Positions 1 through 7,735 of a stretch of 50,231 nucleotides of DNA are shown piece by piece. The position numbers were made by a program, and so were the translations under genes. This DNA is from an uncultured Lachnospiraceae bacterium. GTDB taxonomy: Bacteria > Bacillota > Clostridia > Lachnospirales > Lachnospiraceae. Positions within the stretch are counted from its first letter, which is position 1. The number at the start of each line of letters is the position of its first letter. The notes beneath the pieces were generated by a model. The model worked only from the letters and a program-made list of their open reading frames with translations, did no database searches and was not told the DNA's origin. The stretch lies in contig CANRWO010000023.1 of NCBI GenBank assembly GCA_947643615.1, positions 1 through 50,231 on the forward strand, in the 5' to 3' direction.

Positions 1-1
1 A

Positions 2-1369
2 TCTCAGGTCATCCTGATTTCATCTTTGAATAAGGTGGTTCTGAATAGTTACAATATTTCTTATATACAGGGACTGGCAGACCACTTCAGCGCAGACAAT
101 TATGTGGCATTGATCATCCGTAATACAGACGGGGATCTCGTGGCAGAATCCGGTAATATGGACGATGTAAGGCGGGGCAGGCAGGAACGGAAGGTGGTCA
201 GGACAGGGGAAGGCAGCGGATGGACTTACACGGCTTATATGCTGGACAAGGCAATAGGAGCCTATGAGAAAGGATTTATGCCGCTGCTGTTTGTGTGCTT
301 TGCGGCAGAGGGATTGGCTCTTGCCTTTGCGGTTTCCTTTTTCCTGAGAACCAATTACAGTCCTTTTACGGAGCTTATGGAATATGTGAATAAGCAGAAC
401 CCCAGGCAAATCACGGATGGTTCAGAGTATGTGTATATCAGGGACTCTTTCGAGGCAATCGTAAAGAAAGCCAGGGAAGATGAGGAAGAGATCATTAACA
501 AGCTTGACCGTCTGAGAATCTATCAATTGATGCATATTATGAAAAACGATATTCCCATTGAAAAGGCGGACAGGCACATACTGGAAGAGATGCAGTTGAG
601 CTACATTTTTGATGATTGTGCGGTATTGCTGATATCGGGGGATATACAGGATTATGTGGAGGAAAGAAAAGACAGTTTTGCCGTCATGCAAATGATGGGT
701 ATGGGGATGCGCAAGGACAGTATTTTGCACGGATGCAGTTTTGTATACGAGGAAATGATCGTATGCGTCTTCCGGCTTGACGAAGAACCGGAGGAGGTTA
801 GAAATAAGCTGGAATGCCTTTGGGAGAGGATGGAAGACGAGATTCCAAGGAAATGTGTGATGGCGGTGAGCTCTCTGCAGAAGGACTGTAACCGGCTCAG
901 GAAGGCATATGAAGAAGCTCAGTTTGCCATGCAGGGGGTTAAGGGCCAGTATCTTTCCGGGATCCTTTTTTATGATGAGGTCAGAAACAGTGTCAGGGAA
1001 TCTGCCCGTGGCAACAGGGATGAATGTATTGTACAACAGGTACAGGATTATGTACGGAAACATTACCGCGACCCTGACCTGAATGTGGGCAAGCTGTGCG
1101 AGGACATGGGAAAATCTGTTTCCTATGTCTCGAAACTCTTTAAGGAGAGGACGGGACAGAACATTCTCTACTATATCAATATGGTACGGATCGAGAATGC
1201 CAAAAAGCTCCTCAGGGAATCCGGGCAGGAGATTGGGATTGGGGAGGTGGGGAGAGAGACCGGTTTCTCAAACAGCAATTCTTTTATCCGGATCTTTAAA
1301 AAATATGAGCAGATGACGCCCGGTAAATACAGGGAGATGTGCCTGTACGGCCAGACGGATGTGCAATAG
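2..1369 (+). CDS. Membrane-anchored AraC-family transcriptional regulator, 5' truncated
   Basis: The reading frame is open to the left edge, so the N-terminus lies outside the window; the TTG at 26 is only an internal candidate start. Seen: the end of an extracytoplasmic sensor region, one hydrophobic membrane segment (FMPLLFVCFAAEGLALAF, around base 277-340), a cytoplasmic linker, and a C-terminal AraC double helix-turn-helix in the last ~100 residues (VGKLCEDMGKSVSYVSKLFK, then EVGRETGFSNSNSFIRIFKK). This architecture, a membrane sensor joined directly to an AraC DNA-binding domain, is common in Firmicutes for sensing extracellular sugars or peptides. The downstream MATE gene follows after 131 bp on the same strand but has its own promoter-like sequence, so co-regulation is only possible. 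Ligand unknown. Confidence 0.85.
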   Translation, partial: SQVILISSLNKVVLNSYNISYIQGLADHFSADNYVALIIRNTDGDLVAESGNMDDVRRGRQERKVVRTGEGSGWTYTAYMLDKAIGAYEKGFMPLLFVCFAAEGLALAFAVSFFLRTNYSPFTELMEYVNKQNPRQITDGSEYVYIRDSFEAIVKKAREDEEEIINKLDRLRIYQLMHIMKNDIPIEKADRHILEEMQLSYIFDDCAVLLISGDIQDYVEERKDSFAVMQMMGMGMRKDSILHGCSFVYEEMIVCVFRLDEEPEEVRNKLECLWERMEDEIPRKCVMAVSSLQKDCNRLRKAYEEAQFAMQGVKGQYLSGILFYDEVRNSVRESARGNRDECIVQQVQDYVRKHYRDPDLNVGKLCEDMGKSVSYVSKLFKERTGQNILYYINMVRIENAKKLLRESGQEIGIGEVGRETGFSNSNSFIRIFKKYEQMTPGKYREMCLYGQTDVQ

Positions 1370-1418
1370 GATCTGTTTGGCAGACAGTGACGGCGCACAG
1401 CGCAATGGAAGGAATAGC

Positions 1419-1446
1419 TTGCATTTTGCACTTTTTAGAGTATACT
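1419..1446 (+). promoter_or_regulatory. Putative sigma-A promoter of the first MATE gene
   Basis: TTGCAT at 1419-1424, a 16-bp spacer, and TATACT at 1441-1446. A second -10-like TATAAT lies at 1458-1463, inside an inverted repeat. Both would read into the MATE gene at 1501. Identified by eye from consensus only. Confidence 0.45.
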
Positions 1447-1447
1447 G

Positions 1448-1473
1448 TTATTGGCCCTATAATGTGCCAATAA
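1448..1473. promoter_or_regulatory. Perfect 8-bp inverted repeat around a -10 box (operator candidate)
   Basis: TTATTGGC (1448-1455) and GCCAATAA (1466-1473) are exact reverse complements separated by 10 bp. The spacer contains TATAAT (1458-1463). A dimeric repressor bound here would cover a -10 element of the downstream MATE exporter. The binding protein is not identifiable; no local repressor of obvious fit is next to it. Confidence 0.4.
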
Positions 1474-1500
1474 ATATTTGGGTCAGGAGTGCAACGAATC

Positions 1501-2859
1501 ATGAAAGCCAAAGCAAAATCTTATGAAATGGATCTCTGCGAAGGGTCCCTCTGGAAAAAGATTTTTTTCTTCAGCATACCGCTGATGTTTTCCAATGTTC
1601 TGCAGGTTGTTTTTAATATGTCCGATGTGGCTGTGGTAGGAAAATTCGCCGGGCCCATTGCCCTGGGCGCCGTGGGTTCTACCAGTATCCTTGTGACACT
1701 GTTCACAGGAATACTACTGGGGCTGTCAAGCGGTGTCAATGCGCTTACAGCGCTTTATGTGGGATCCAAAAATGAGGAAGATGTAAAAGAAACTGTACAT
1801 ACCGCCGCAATTCTTTGTCTTCTTACAGGGATACTGATCACATTGCTGGGTATTGCCTTTTCACGTCCCATCCTGACTGCCATGCATACGAAGGATGAAC
1901 TGATAGAGGACGCGCTCCTGTATCTCCGGATCTATTTATTGGGGATGCCGGCGCTGGGAATATTTAATTTCGGCAATTCTGTCCTCAGCGCCACGGGGGA
2001 CACAAAGAGGCCTCTGTACTACTTAAGTTTTGCGGGAGTGCTGAATGTACTGTTGAATCTTTTCTTTGTCATTGTGTGCCGCATGAATGTAGCGGGAGTC
2101 GCGGTGGCAAGTATTTTGGCGCAATATTTCTCCGCTGTGATGATCCTGAAGGTGCTGCTGTGTACAAAAGAATGCTTTGGCCTGCAGTTTGGCGCTCTGG
2201 GGATTTCCCCCAACAAGCTAAAGAAGATTCTCCAGATCGGTATTCCGTCTGCTTTCCAATATGCCATTTTTGCCGTGGCAAACCTGTTCGTGCAGACAGG
2301 CGTGAATTCCTTCGACCATGTCATGGTGGAAGGAAATTCTGCTGCCAGTAATGCGGACCCTCTGGTTTATGATATGATGGCAGCCTTTTATACTGCCTGT
2401 TCCAGCTTTATTGCCCAGAATTACGGTGCACGGAAAAGGGACCGTATCCGCAAAAGCTATCTGATTTGTATGCTTTATTCTTTTTTGGTGGGTTTGGTCT
2501 TGGGCGTAGGCATCTACCTGCTGCGGTATCCCTTTTTAGCGCTGTTTACGGACGAAGGAAGGGTGATCGATGCAGGGATCAAGCGCTTGTCCGTTATGGC
2601 GTTGTCTTATTCTGTCTCTGCGTTTATGGATAATACAATAGCCGCCTCCAGAGGGTTGGGCAAGACCATCCTTCCCACCGTCATGGTCATACTTGGCTCC
2701 TGTGTTTTCCGTATTATCTGGATCTATACGGTGTTTGCCCACTTTAGGACGATCGAGTCGCTGTATTTACTGTATGTGTTTTCCTGGTCTATTACGGCAG
2801 TGGCGGAGACGGCTTATTTTGTGAAAACATTCCGGCAGGTCAGTGCCGTATATGATTGA
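1501..2859 (+). CDS. MATE-family multidrug/organic cation efflux protein
   Basis: About 452 residues, the usual MATE length, with twelve hydrophobic segments. It begins with the cytoplasmic lead typical of the family (CEGSLWKKIFFFSIPLMFSN) and has the internal MATE feature FGNSVLSATGDTKRP in the first half and NTIAASRGLGKTILP in the second. MATE proteins export drugs or metabolites in exchange for Na+ or H+ across the cytoplasmic membrane. I chose the ATG at 1501, preceded by AGGAG at 1485-1489, over an upstream in-frame GTG at 1489 that would overlap that ribosome binding site. It is flanked by a truncated AraC regulator (+) and a convergent rsgA. It is one of three MATE genes in this window. 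Substrate unknown. Confidence 0.9.
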   Translation: MKAKAKSYEMDLCEGSLWKKIFFFSIPLMFSNVLQVVFNMSDVAVVGKFAGPIALGAVGSTSILVTLFTGILLGLSSGVNALTALYVGSKNEEDVKETVHTAAILCLLTGILITLLGIAFSRPILTAMHTKDELIEDALLYLRIYLLGMPALGIFNFGNSVLSATGDTKRPLYYLSFAGVLNVLLNLFFVIVCRMNVAGVAVASILAQYFSAVMILKVLLCTKECFGLQFGALGISPNKLKKILQIGIPSAFQYAIFAVANLFVQTGVNSFDHVMVEGNSAASNADPLVYDMMAAFYTACSSFIAQNYGARKRDRIRKSYLICMLYSFLVGLVLGVGIYLLRYPFLALFTDEGRVIDAGIKRLSVMALSYSVSAFMDNTIAASRGLGKTILPTVMVILGSCVFRIIWIYTVFAHFRTIESLYLLYVFSWSITAVAETAYFVKTFRQVSAVYD

Positions 2860-2868
2860 TCATTTACA

Positions 2869-2908
2869 AGAGAAGTTTTGCTTATTATCTGCGGCTTCTC
2901 TCTTTTTT
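2869..2908 (+). terminator. Rho-independent terminator after the MATE gene
   Basis: AGAGAAG (2869-2875) pairs with CTTCTCT (2895-2901), followed by CTTTTTT (2902-2908). It lies in the narrow junction with convergent rsgA and overlaps the last codons of that gene. Confidence 0.6.
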
Positions 2909-3946
2909 CAGCTGCTTGCTCATTTTGGAAACTTCTTTATGCCATTTGGTTTTCTCACGCATATGGGCCGTTTTATCGTCCGCATACCTTGCTTCTTTTT
3001 TTAATTTTACATATCTGTCGTAACGTGCCTGTGACAGCCTTCCGTCCGCAATGGCTTCTTTGATGGCACACCCGGGTTCAGACCTGTGTCTGCAGTCGGC
3101 AAACCTGCACTGCCCGATGTATTGTTCCACATCTTGAAAGGTTTCGCCCAGTCCTGTGGAGACATCCCACATTCCCAAGCTGCGCATTCCGGGAGTGTCA
3201 ATGATCATAGCGCCGTTGTCCAACATGACCAGCTGTCTGTGTGTGGTTGTGTGGCGGCCTTTGCTGTCATCCTCGCGGATTTCTTTGGTACTCATGATCT
3301 CCTTTCCTGCCAGTGCATTCAGGAGGCTTGATTTTCCCACACCGGATGAGCCTAAGAATACGATTGTTTTTCCGGGCTGCACATAATCCTGGATCTGTTC
3401 CATGCCATATCCGCTTTTTGCACTGGCCGCGTGTACGTTTACCCCTGGAGCGGCATTTTCTATCTGTAAAATATAATTTTCGGGGTTTTCCACCAGATCG
3501 GCTTTGGTCAGTATAATCACCGGTGTTGCGCCGGATTGCCAGGCCAGGGCCAGATATCTTTCCAGCCTCTTTTCATTAAGGTCATGGTTCAGGGACTGTA
3601 TGACAAACACATAATCAAAGTTGGCCGCCACAGCCTGCTCGCCCCGCCCGGGAGTGGGATCAAGGCGCGAAAAAAATGTTTTGCGCGGAAGTGTTTTGAC
3701 AATCTGGCTGTCGCCATCCGGAAGATAGCGTATTAGGACAAAGTCTCCCGTGGTGGGGAATTCTTCAAGCTCCACATAATATTCTTTTGCCTTCAGCCTT
3801 GCGTATGCCTCGCCGTGTTCACATACCAATTGATACCGATCCCTGTGGACAGCCGTTATCCTTGCGGGGATCAGCTCGGAACCGTCCGCTGTAAGTTCCG
3901 CTCCTTCCATATATTCCGATGTAAAACCAAAATCTTTTAAATTCAT
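2885..3946 (-). CDS. rsgA: Ribosome small subunit-dependent GTPase A
   Basis: A circularly permuted GTPase that assists late maturation of the 30S ribosomal subunit. Seen in order: an N-terminal OB-fold region; the G4 motif ILTKADL ahead of G1 (the permuted order that marks the family); the P-loop GSSGVGKSSLLN; the G3 motif DTPGMRS; and a C-terminal zinc-binding knuckle (CRFADCRHRSEPGCAI, a C-x4-C-x-H-x5-C pattern). The ATG at 3946 (MNLKDFGF) fits known N-termini best, giving 353 residues. Upstream TTG (3967) and ATG (3958) starts are possible, but the only Shine-Dalgarno-like AAAGGA directly abuts the ATG at 3958. It is convergent with the MATE gene and lies downstream of a structured 485-bp gap that seems to encode a small transcript. 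Confidence 0.93.
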   Translation of the reverse strand: MNLKDFGFTSEYMEGAELTADGSELIPARITAVHRDRYQLVCEHGEAYARLKAKEYYVELEEFPTTGDFVLIRYLPDGDSQIVKTLPRKTFFSRLDPTPGRGEQAVAANFDYVFVIQSLNHDLNEKRLERYLALAWQSGATPVIILTKADLVENPENYILQIENAAPGVNVHAASAKSGYGMEQIQDYVQPGKTIVFLGSSGVGKSSLLNALAGKEIMSTKEIREDDSKGRHTTTHRQLVMLDNGAMIIDTPGMRSLGMWDVSTGLGETFQDVEQYIGQCRFADCRHRSEPGCAIKEAIADGRLSQARYDRYVKLKKEARYADDKTAHMREKTKWHKEVSKMSKQLKKERSRR

Positions 3947-3975
3947 TTCTATTTTCATTCCTTTCAAGTAGGCGT

Positions 3976-3994
3976 CTGTCCCATGCAGGGACAG
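3976..3994 (-). other. Short stem-loop in the rsgA leader
   Basis: CTGTCCC (3976-3982) and GGGACAG (3988-3994) are exact complements around a 5-nt loop, about 30 bp ahead of the rsgA start. It has no T-run on the minus strand, so it is not a standard terminator; it may influence rsgA translation. Confidence 0.35.
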
Positions 3995-4063
3995 GCATTG
4001 TTATAAAATCTGTCTGATGATAAATCTATTATTCCGACATCACTTCTTTCCCTAAAAAAGGGT

Positions 4064-4299
4064 ATAAAAATAACACACCTTTAAAGTGTGCTACAACCGT
4101 CAGCCATAGTATTCACAAAAGGTCAGCAAAAATGGTACGGCTAAGAGGAGATTCCCTTCCTGCCATTACCTTTATTCAGTTAAAATACAATTACCTCTCT
4201 CAATACAGTCATAACTCATTTCTCCTTTCTTATCTGCCGCAGCAGATTTACTTTTTAAAAACATGGTCACAGAATACCGGTATCCGTTGAACAAATGTT
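4064..4299 (-). ncRNA. Putative small transcript upstream of rsgA (sRNA or short-peptide mRNA)
   Basis: A well-formed minus-strand promoter at 4306-4335 points into this segment. The segment ends in a terminator-like hairpin: read on the minus strand, AGCACAC and GTGTGTT form a 7-bp stem (one G-U pair) at 4072-4092, followed by ATTTTTAT. That predicts a discrete RNA of roughly 235 nt. It contains a 15-residue ORF with a strong ribosome binding site (4172-4219), which leaves ~110 nt of untranslated 3' sequence. I do not recognise the RNA family. It could also be a regulated leader of rsgA if the terminator is conditional. Inferred from sequence signals alone. Confidence 0.4.
4172..4219 (-). 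CDS. Candidate 15-residue peptide in the small transcript
   Basis: Reading MSYDCIERGNCILTE then TAA, with AAAGGAG immediately upstream of the ATG at 4219. The spacing to this ATG is very short (about 2-3 nt). A second ATG in another frame at 4212 would give a 10-residue peptide at better spacing. The two cysteines in a 15-residue peptide are notable. Not matched to a known family; it may be a leader peptide or chance. Confidence 0.25.
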   Translation of the reverse strand: MSYDCIERGNCILTE

Positions 4300-4305
4300 T
4301 TTAAT

Positions 4306-4335
4306 AGTATAGCATATGGATAGATATAGGGTCAA
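4306..4335 (-). promoter_or_regulatory. Minus-strand promoter of the small transcript
   Basis: On the minus strand: TTGACC (4335-4330), an 18-bp spacer, and TATACT (4311-4306). This is one of the closest matches to the vegetative consensus in the window and implies transcription away from the Septu genes, towards rsgA. Confidence 0.5.
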
Positions 4336-4389
4336 TAATAGTTTTTATTGAAATAAGAATAAATGGGTGCAGGGAAAAAAAAAGGATGA

Positions 4390-4395
4390 TATAAT
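4390..4395 (+). promoter_or_regulatory. -10 element ahead of the Septu operon
   Basis: TATAAT at 4390-4395, 36 bp before the ptuA start, with no convincing -35 at the expected distance. The surrounding 3947-4431 gap also holds the rsgA leader hairpin and the divergent small transcript; nothing else was recognised there. Confidence 0.35.
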
Positions 4396-4431
4396 TGAAA
4401 AAGATAAAGGAGTCATTGGAAAGGCATAGGT

Positions 4432-5703
4432 ATGGCTATGAAGATTAATAGGGTTATATTAACAAATTTCAGGGGGATTTCTGCTTTTGAATTTGATTTT
4501 CAGGAAAAGTGTACTGTATTTTATGGGATAAACGGAGTCGGAAAGACTACAATATTAAGGGCGATAGACTTGCTATATTCTTCCATTATTAATAAAATTG
4601 TACGAAACCGATTTAAGCAGGGTATTAAAATCGAGTTAGCAGACATCAAATACGGAAAGCCTTTTTGTGAAGTGACTTGTGATTTTAGCATTGACGGGAT
4701 TGATGAATCAATTGCTTATAGCCGGAAGATGTTTCGAAAAGAAAACAAAAGAATCCACAATACAGAAAAGTTGTCGCGAATATCCGAGATTTTCCGTGAA
4801 AAATACATTGAATCCAATCAGGGTATGCCTATTTTTGTTAATTACGGAGTAAACAGAACAGTAATGGAAATCCCATTGCGTATTAGGAATACTCATATAT
4901 TTGATAAGGAGTCCGCCTTTGAGAAGGCGATTGAAAGTAAAATTGATTTTAGGACATTCTTTGAATGGTTCCGTTATCAGGAAGATTTGGAGAACCAGAT
5001 TAAAGTGCGTGAAAACAGGGAATATGTTGACGTATCTCTGCGGTCTGTCAAAGAGGCTGTATATGCAATGCTGGATGGAGTGTCAAACTTAAGGATAGAA
5101 AGAAATCCTTTAGCAATGAAAGTTGACAAAGAGGGCATTTCTTTTCGGGTGGATCAATTGTCCGATGGAGAAAAATGTACCTTGGCATTATTCGGGGATC
5201 TGGCCAGACGCTTGGCACTGGCTAACCCTGATATTGCTAACCCTCTGCAAGGTAATGGCGTTGTCCTGATTGATGAAATTGAATTGCATATGCATCCTTT
5301 ATGGCAAAGGAAGATTCTGCCTATATTAAAAAAATGCTTTCCCAATATTCAGTTTATTGTAACGACGCATTCGCCTCAGGTACTGGGAGAACTGGATGAC
5401 AGCTATAATATCATTGGCATGGAAAGAGTAGGAGATACAATAAGTTATAAGCTCATTCCTTCTTTAATCGGATGGGACAGTAATTATATTTTGAAGTGTT
5501 TTATGGGTACAGATAATTTGAATCCAAGTACGCAGGAATTGATAGAAAAAATGTATGATTTGATCTCCGAAAACAATTATGACGAAAGTGAAAAATTAGT
5601 AAAAATTCTGGAAGAATTGACAGATACGGCACATGAAGATGCCGTAAAAGCACGTATGCTGATTAGGAGAGGACGCAAAAGAACTAATGAGGAAAATCAT
5701 TAA
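4432..5703 (+). CDS. ptuA: Septu-type anti-phage ATPase (PtuA-like)
   Basis: A 423-residue ABC/SMC-class ATPase of the kind found in the two-gene Septu defence system. Seen: Walker A (FYGINGVGKTTIL, Lys38), ABC signature LSDGEK at 243-248, Walker B ending Asp281-Glu282 (VVLIDEIELHMHP), and the switch histidine THSPQVL at His313. The family ATPase forms a complex with an HNH nuclease and is thought to hold or trigger it on infection. The start at 4432 has AAAGG seven bases upstream. Its 3' end overlaps the nuclease gene by 17 bp, so the two are almost certainly co-translated. Base use is clearly more AT-rich than in the flanking rsgA and sulfatase genes, suggesting acquisition by transfer. No reverse transcriptase or retron RNA is visible, so a stand-alone Septu is favoured over a retron accessory pair. 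Confidence 0.82.
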   Translation: MAMKINRVILTNFRGISAFEFDFQEKCTVFYGINGVGKTTILRAIDLLYSSIINKIVRNRFKQGIKIELADIKYGKPFCEVTCDFSIDGIDESIAYSRKMFRKENKRIHNTEKLSRISEIFREKYIESNQGMPIFVNYGVNRTVMEIPLRIRNTHIFDKESAFEKAIESKIDFRTFFEWFRYQEDLENQIKVRENREYVDVSLRSVKEAVYAMLDGVSNLRIERNPLAMKVDKEGISFRVDQLSDGEKCTLALFGDLARRLALANPDIANPLQGNGVVLIDEIELHMHPLWQRKILPILKKCFPNIQFIVTTHSPQVLGELDDSYNIIGMERVGDTISYKLIPSLIGWDSNYILKCFMGTDNLNPSTQELIEKMYDLISENNYDESEKLVKILEELTDTAHEDAVKARMLIRRGRKRTNEENH

Positions 5704-6310
5704 AAGCACTTCACCGACGGATTTTGAAAACTATAAAACTGATTTCAAAGTTAAGCATGGCAGGGAAGCTGTGTTTGCGGATCTGCAAGCCAGCGAAAAA
5801 AGAAATTTGAAAGAAGAATTAATAAAAGAGCAATATGGATTGTGCTGTTACTGTATGAAAAAAATAGAATGGTATAATAGTCATATTGAACATTTTGTAC
5901 CGCGCTCAATTGCCCATGACAGGGAAATGGACTATTACAATTTATTGGCTTCCTGTAACGGCTATAACGAGCAAGCGGAAAATTGCGGGCACAAGAAAGA
6001 CAATTGGTATAACGAATATTTAACGGTTTCACCGTTAACTGATTTGTGTGAGCAAATATTTAAGTATACGCCTGACGGTAGAATTTTATCAGACGATATG
6101 CGGGGGAAAGAGACTATAAAGGAATTGGACTTAGATAGTGAATTGTTAAAGAGAGCCAGAAAGTCGGCAATTTATGTGAGCGGATTCTTTGATGAAGATC
6201 TGGATGATGATCTGCGGAAAGAATTGTTGGAAGAATATAATACCCCTGTCAATGGTGAGTTGCCGCCTTTTTGCAAGGCCATTACATATTGTTTGGAAAA
6301 TGAGTGTTAA
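5687..6310 (+). CDS. ptuB: Septu-type HNH endonuclease (PtuB-like, TIGR02646-type)
   Basis: A 207-residue HNH nuclease. Seen: a zinc knuckle CCYC (53-56), the catalytic segment HIEHF (66-70) with a following proline, Asn85 in the YYNLLASC segment, and further ligand-type residues Cys90 and Cys100 followed by GHKK. This order (C-x-x-C, H-I-E-H-F-x-P, N, C, C-x-H-K-K) is that of the nuclease partner of Septu ATPases and of some retrons. It should cut nucleic acid when activated through PtuA. The ATG at 5687 lies inside the end of ptuA in a different frame. The gene ends 30 bp before the convergent sulfatase, with no clear terminator between. AT-rich like ptuA. Confidence 0.82.
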   Translation: MRKIIKSTSPTDFENYKTDFKVKHGREAVFADLQASEKRNLKEELIKEQYGLCCYCMKKIEWYNSHIEHFVPRSIAHDREMDYYNLLASCNGYNEQAENCGHKKDNWYNEYLTVSPLTDLCEQIFKYTPDGRILSDDMRGKETIKELDLDSELLKRARKSAIYVSGFFDEDLDDDLRKELLEEYNTPVNGELPPFCKAITYCLENEC

Positions 6311-6340
6311 TGAATGGCCTTGCAGATTACATAAAATAGT

Positions 6341-7693
6341 TTACAGATTCTCTTCCCCTTCGAATACCATAAGCTGGCCGATCTTCCGCTTCGGCGCGGG
6401 ATGTATAACGGGAATATCCTCCCCGGCCTCTTCCATGCACTTTTTCAGTTTTTCTGCCAGAGTGAGGCAGACCTTTTCATGGGCGCTGGAGTTGATCAGA
6501 TTGTGAAGTTCATAAGGGTCATGCTCCAGGTCATAGAGAAAAGCCTCCGTATACTCCTTGCTTGAACTGTCTTTCACAGGATCCTTGTCGGGCGCTTCCA
6601 CGGAATACTTCCATCGGTCGGTACGGATGGCGCGTCCTACCTGGCTCTCGCTGATCTGTATAAAAATGTCCCTGCCGGAAGGAAGGGTCTCTTTATGGCG
6701 CACATATGGCATAAGGCTCCTGCCCTGCATATCTTCCGGCACAGGAAGATTGCAGGCATCCAGGATGGTGGGCGCCAGGTCAGCCAAGCTCACTTTCTCC
6801 CGCAGTTTTCCGCCTCCCGTAAAAGGCCCTCCGTAGAAGGACAGTGGAATGCGGATGGAACTCTCGTGGCAGGATCGCTTGTATTCTGCATTTCTGGTTT
6901 TAAAATGGCAGCCATGGTCGGATGTAAACACCAGTATAGTGTTTTCCGTCAGCTTAAGGCTCTTCAATGCATCTCTGATTCTGCCCAGCGCCTCGTCCAG
7001 GCGTTTGACCATCCCATAGTAGCCTCCTATATGCTGCCATGCCGTGCCGGACAATGCGCTCAGATCCGGTGGCATATAGGCGGGCGGAATGTTTCGGTAA
7101 ACATCCGGGGCGGGAAAATCATCGAAACAATTTTGGAAATGAGGTTCCAAAAAGGAAAGAAAGAGGAAAAAAGGTTTCCCGGAATCTTTCTTTCCGTCAA
7201 TAAAGCGTATGGCTGCATCTGTCAGGGCGTCCACTCTGTATCCGGGAAGCTTAACCGGATGGTTGTCATTGTCATAAACGGTGGTGTCGTAAGCGGTGGA
7301 GGTGTGCTCCAGGGAATTGGCTCCCAGCCACCAGCGATAGCCACCCCGCTGTCCTTCCGGCACGGCAGCCCTGCCTTCGGCCAGATGCCACTTCCCGATA
7401 TATCCCGTGTCATATCCGGCATCATTAAAGTAGTCCGCCATGGTTCGGTGTTCTCTTGGCAGTACAACGGCATTTTTAAAATTTCCCGTGGTAGTGGCGT
7501 ATTTGCCGGTTTGCAGCGCTGCCCTTGCGGGGCCGCAGACCGGCTGGGGAGAAAAGGCGTATTGGGCGTATGTCCCGTCGGAAGCCATGGAGTCGAAATT
7601 AGGCGTCAGGCCGCAGGGGTTTCCGCCTGCCCCTGTTGTGTCGTAGCGCTGCTGGTCAGTAAAGAAAAAGATCACGTTTGGTTTTTGTGCCAT
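6341..7693 (-). CDS. Cysteine-type sulfatase
   Basis: A 450-residue type I sulfatase that hydrolyses sulfate esters, probably on a glycan. Seen: the N-terminal metal site (FFTDQQRYDT, Asp13) and the signature C53-G-P55-A-R57 (PVCGPARAALQTGKY), where Cys53 must be oxidised to formylglycine by a radical-SAM maturase; the C-terminal half has the second metal-ligand motif FTSDHGCH. No signal peptide is visible, so it should act in the cytoplasm on imported substrate. The start at 7693 has AGGAGG seven bases upstream. It follows the AraC sensor gene by 42 bp on the same strand and is probably co-transcribed; the divergent transporter/glycosidase genes suggest a shared substrate. No maturase gene occurs in the window. 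Confidence 0.9.
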   Translation of the reverse strand: MAQKPNVIFFFTDQQRYDTTGAGGNPCGLTPNFDSMASDGTYAQYAFSPQPVCGPARAALQTGKYATTTGNFKNAVVLPREHRTMADYFNDAGYDTGYIGKWHLAEGRAAVPEGQRGGYRWWLGANSLEHTSTAYDTTVYDNDNHPVKLPGYRVDALTDAAIRFIDGKKDSGKPFFLFLSFLEPHFQNCFDDFPAPDVYRNIPPAYMPPDLSALSGTAWQHIGGYYGMVKRLDEALGRIRDALKSLKLTENTILVFTSDHGCHFKTRNAEYKRSCHESSIRIPLSFYGGPFTGGGKLREKVSLADLAPTILDACNLPVPEDMQGRSLMPYVRHKETLPSGRDIFIQISESQVGRAIRTDRWKYSVEAPDKDPVKDSSSKEYTEAFLYDLEHDPYELHNLINSSAHEKVCLTLAEKLKKCMEEAGEDIPVIHPAPKRKIGQLMVFEGEENL

Positions 7694-7735
7694 GGATTGT
7701 CCTCCTTATGTGTTTGTTTGATATCCTTTGGTGTT

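Noticed and set aside
4432..6310. A retron carrying PtuAB
   Set aside because: No reverse transcriptase or msr/msd-like structure lies on either side.
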